From: an uncultured Oscillospiraceae bacterium
Lineage (GTDB): Bacteria > Bacillota > Clostridia > Oscillospirales > Acutalibacteraceae
DNA length: 6,174 nt
Direction: 5' to 3'
Assembly (NCBI GenBank): GCA_902461995.1
Contig: CABQAA010000136.1
Coordinates: 1 to 6,174, forward strand
Of this stretch, positions 6,009-6,174 are shown in pieces. Below the pieces are notes generated by a model. The model did not search any database, was not told the DNA's origin, and was given only the letters and a program-made list of their open reading frames with translations. Made by a program: the position numbers and the translations under genes. Each line of letters opens with the position of its first letter. Position 1 is the stretch's first letter.

Positions 6009-6174
6009 ATGAAACGTTACCAGATTACCGTTAACGGCAATGCGTATGATGTCCAGGTAGAGGAAATGGGCGGCGCGTCCGCTCCTGTACAGGCAGCTCT
6101 CGCTGCTGTTCCGGCGGCTCCTGCGCCTGCAGCGGCCCCGGCCCCGACGGCCGTTCCGGCTCCCGCTGCTGCTC
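6009..6174 (+). CDS. Biotin carboxyl-carrier protein, N-terminal part (3' truncated by window)
   Basis: Only 55 codons are visible. The start MKRYQITVNGNAYDVQVEEMGG is the typical opening strand pair of the small biotin-carrier subunits of Na+-pumping decarboxylases (MmdC/GcdC type; also the C-terminal domain of OadA). It is followed by an Ala/Pro-rich flexible linker that is still running at the window end, almost only Ala, Pro and Val. The biotinyl domain with its expected MKM lysine lies beyond the window, so biotinylation cannot be confirmed here. The ATG at 6009 is preceded by GAAAGG (5991-5996) at a rather long 12-nt distance. The 57-nt gap after the carboxyltransferase has no terminator or promoter, so the two genes are likely co-transcribed from the promoter at 4498-4526. 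A lipoyl-type carrier is less likely given the carboxyltransferase neighbour. Confidence 0.8.
   Translation, partial: MKRYQITVNGNAYDVQVEEMGGASAPVQAALAAVPAAPAPAAAPAPTAVPAPAAA

Overview
The window looks like a chromosomal segment from a GC-rich member of the Clostridia, most likely an Oscillospirales/Ruminococcaceae-type organism. The grounds are: strong AAGGAGG-type ribosome binding sites, the Firmicutes gene order scpA-scpB ... D-Ala-D-Ala carboxypeptidase-rluB, a GerW/YtfJ-type sporulation protein and a DUF2953 protein next to each other, and a biotin-dependent carboxyltransferase/decarboxylase locus of the type common in anaerobic Clostridia. No RNA genes, mobile elements, CRISPR arrays or long repeats were seen, and all supported genes are on the + strand.

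Positions 1-4468 hold a tightly packed housekeeping/sporulation-flavoured gene string: the 3' end of scpA, scpB (chromosome condensation), a membrane-anchored DUF2953 protein, a GerW/YtfJ-family protein, a secreted penicillin-binding-protein-5-type D,D-carboxypeptidase, a 23S rRNA pseudouridine synthase (RluB family) and a small GNAT-like protein of unknown function. Three neighbouring pairs overlap by 8-26 nt, and the gaps are 30-67 nt, so one long transcript or a few nested ones are likely. The layout resembles the Bacillus subtilis scpA-scpB / dacB-spmA-spmB-rluB neighbourhood. Here spmA and spmB are missing, and DUF2953 and ytfJ are inserted.

A 166-nt AT-richer gap (4469-4634) separates this string from a second transcription unit. 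The gap contains a weak candidate terminator, a near-consensus sigma-A promoter (TTGTCA, 17 nt, TATAAT) and a leader of about 100 nt. In that leader a pyrimidine tract can pair either with an upstream purine tract or with the Shine-Dalgarno region, which is a possible translational switch and the most interesting non-coding signal here.

The second unit (4635-end) encodes a short, divergent biotin-dependent carboxyltransferase (438 aa) followed by the start of a biotin carboxyl-carrier-type protein with an Ala/Pro-rich linker. Together they suggest a membrane decarboxylase (Na+-pump type) or a transcarboxylase/carboxylase complex. The substrate and the remaining subunits lie outside what can be seen. 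Nothing in the window amounts to a clearly new system. The leader, the divergent carboxyltransferase and the degenerate GNAT-like protein are the items worth following.
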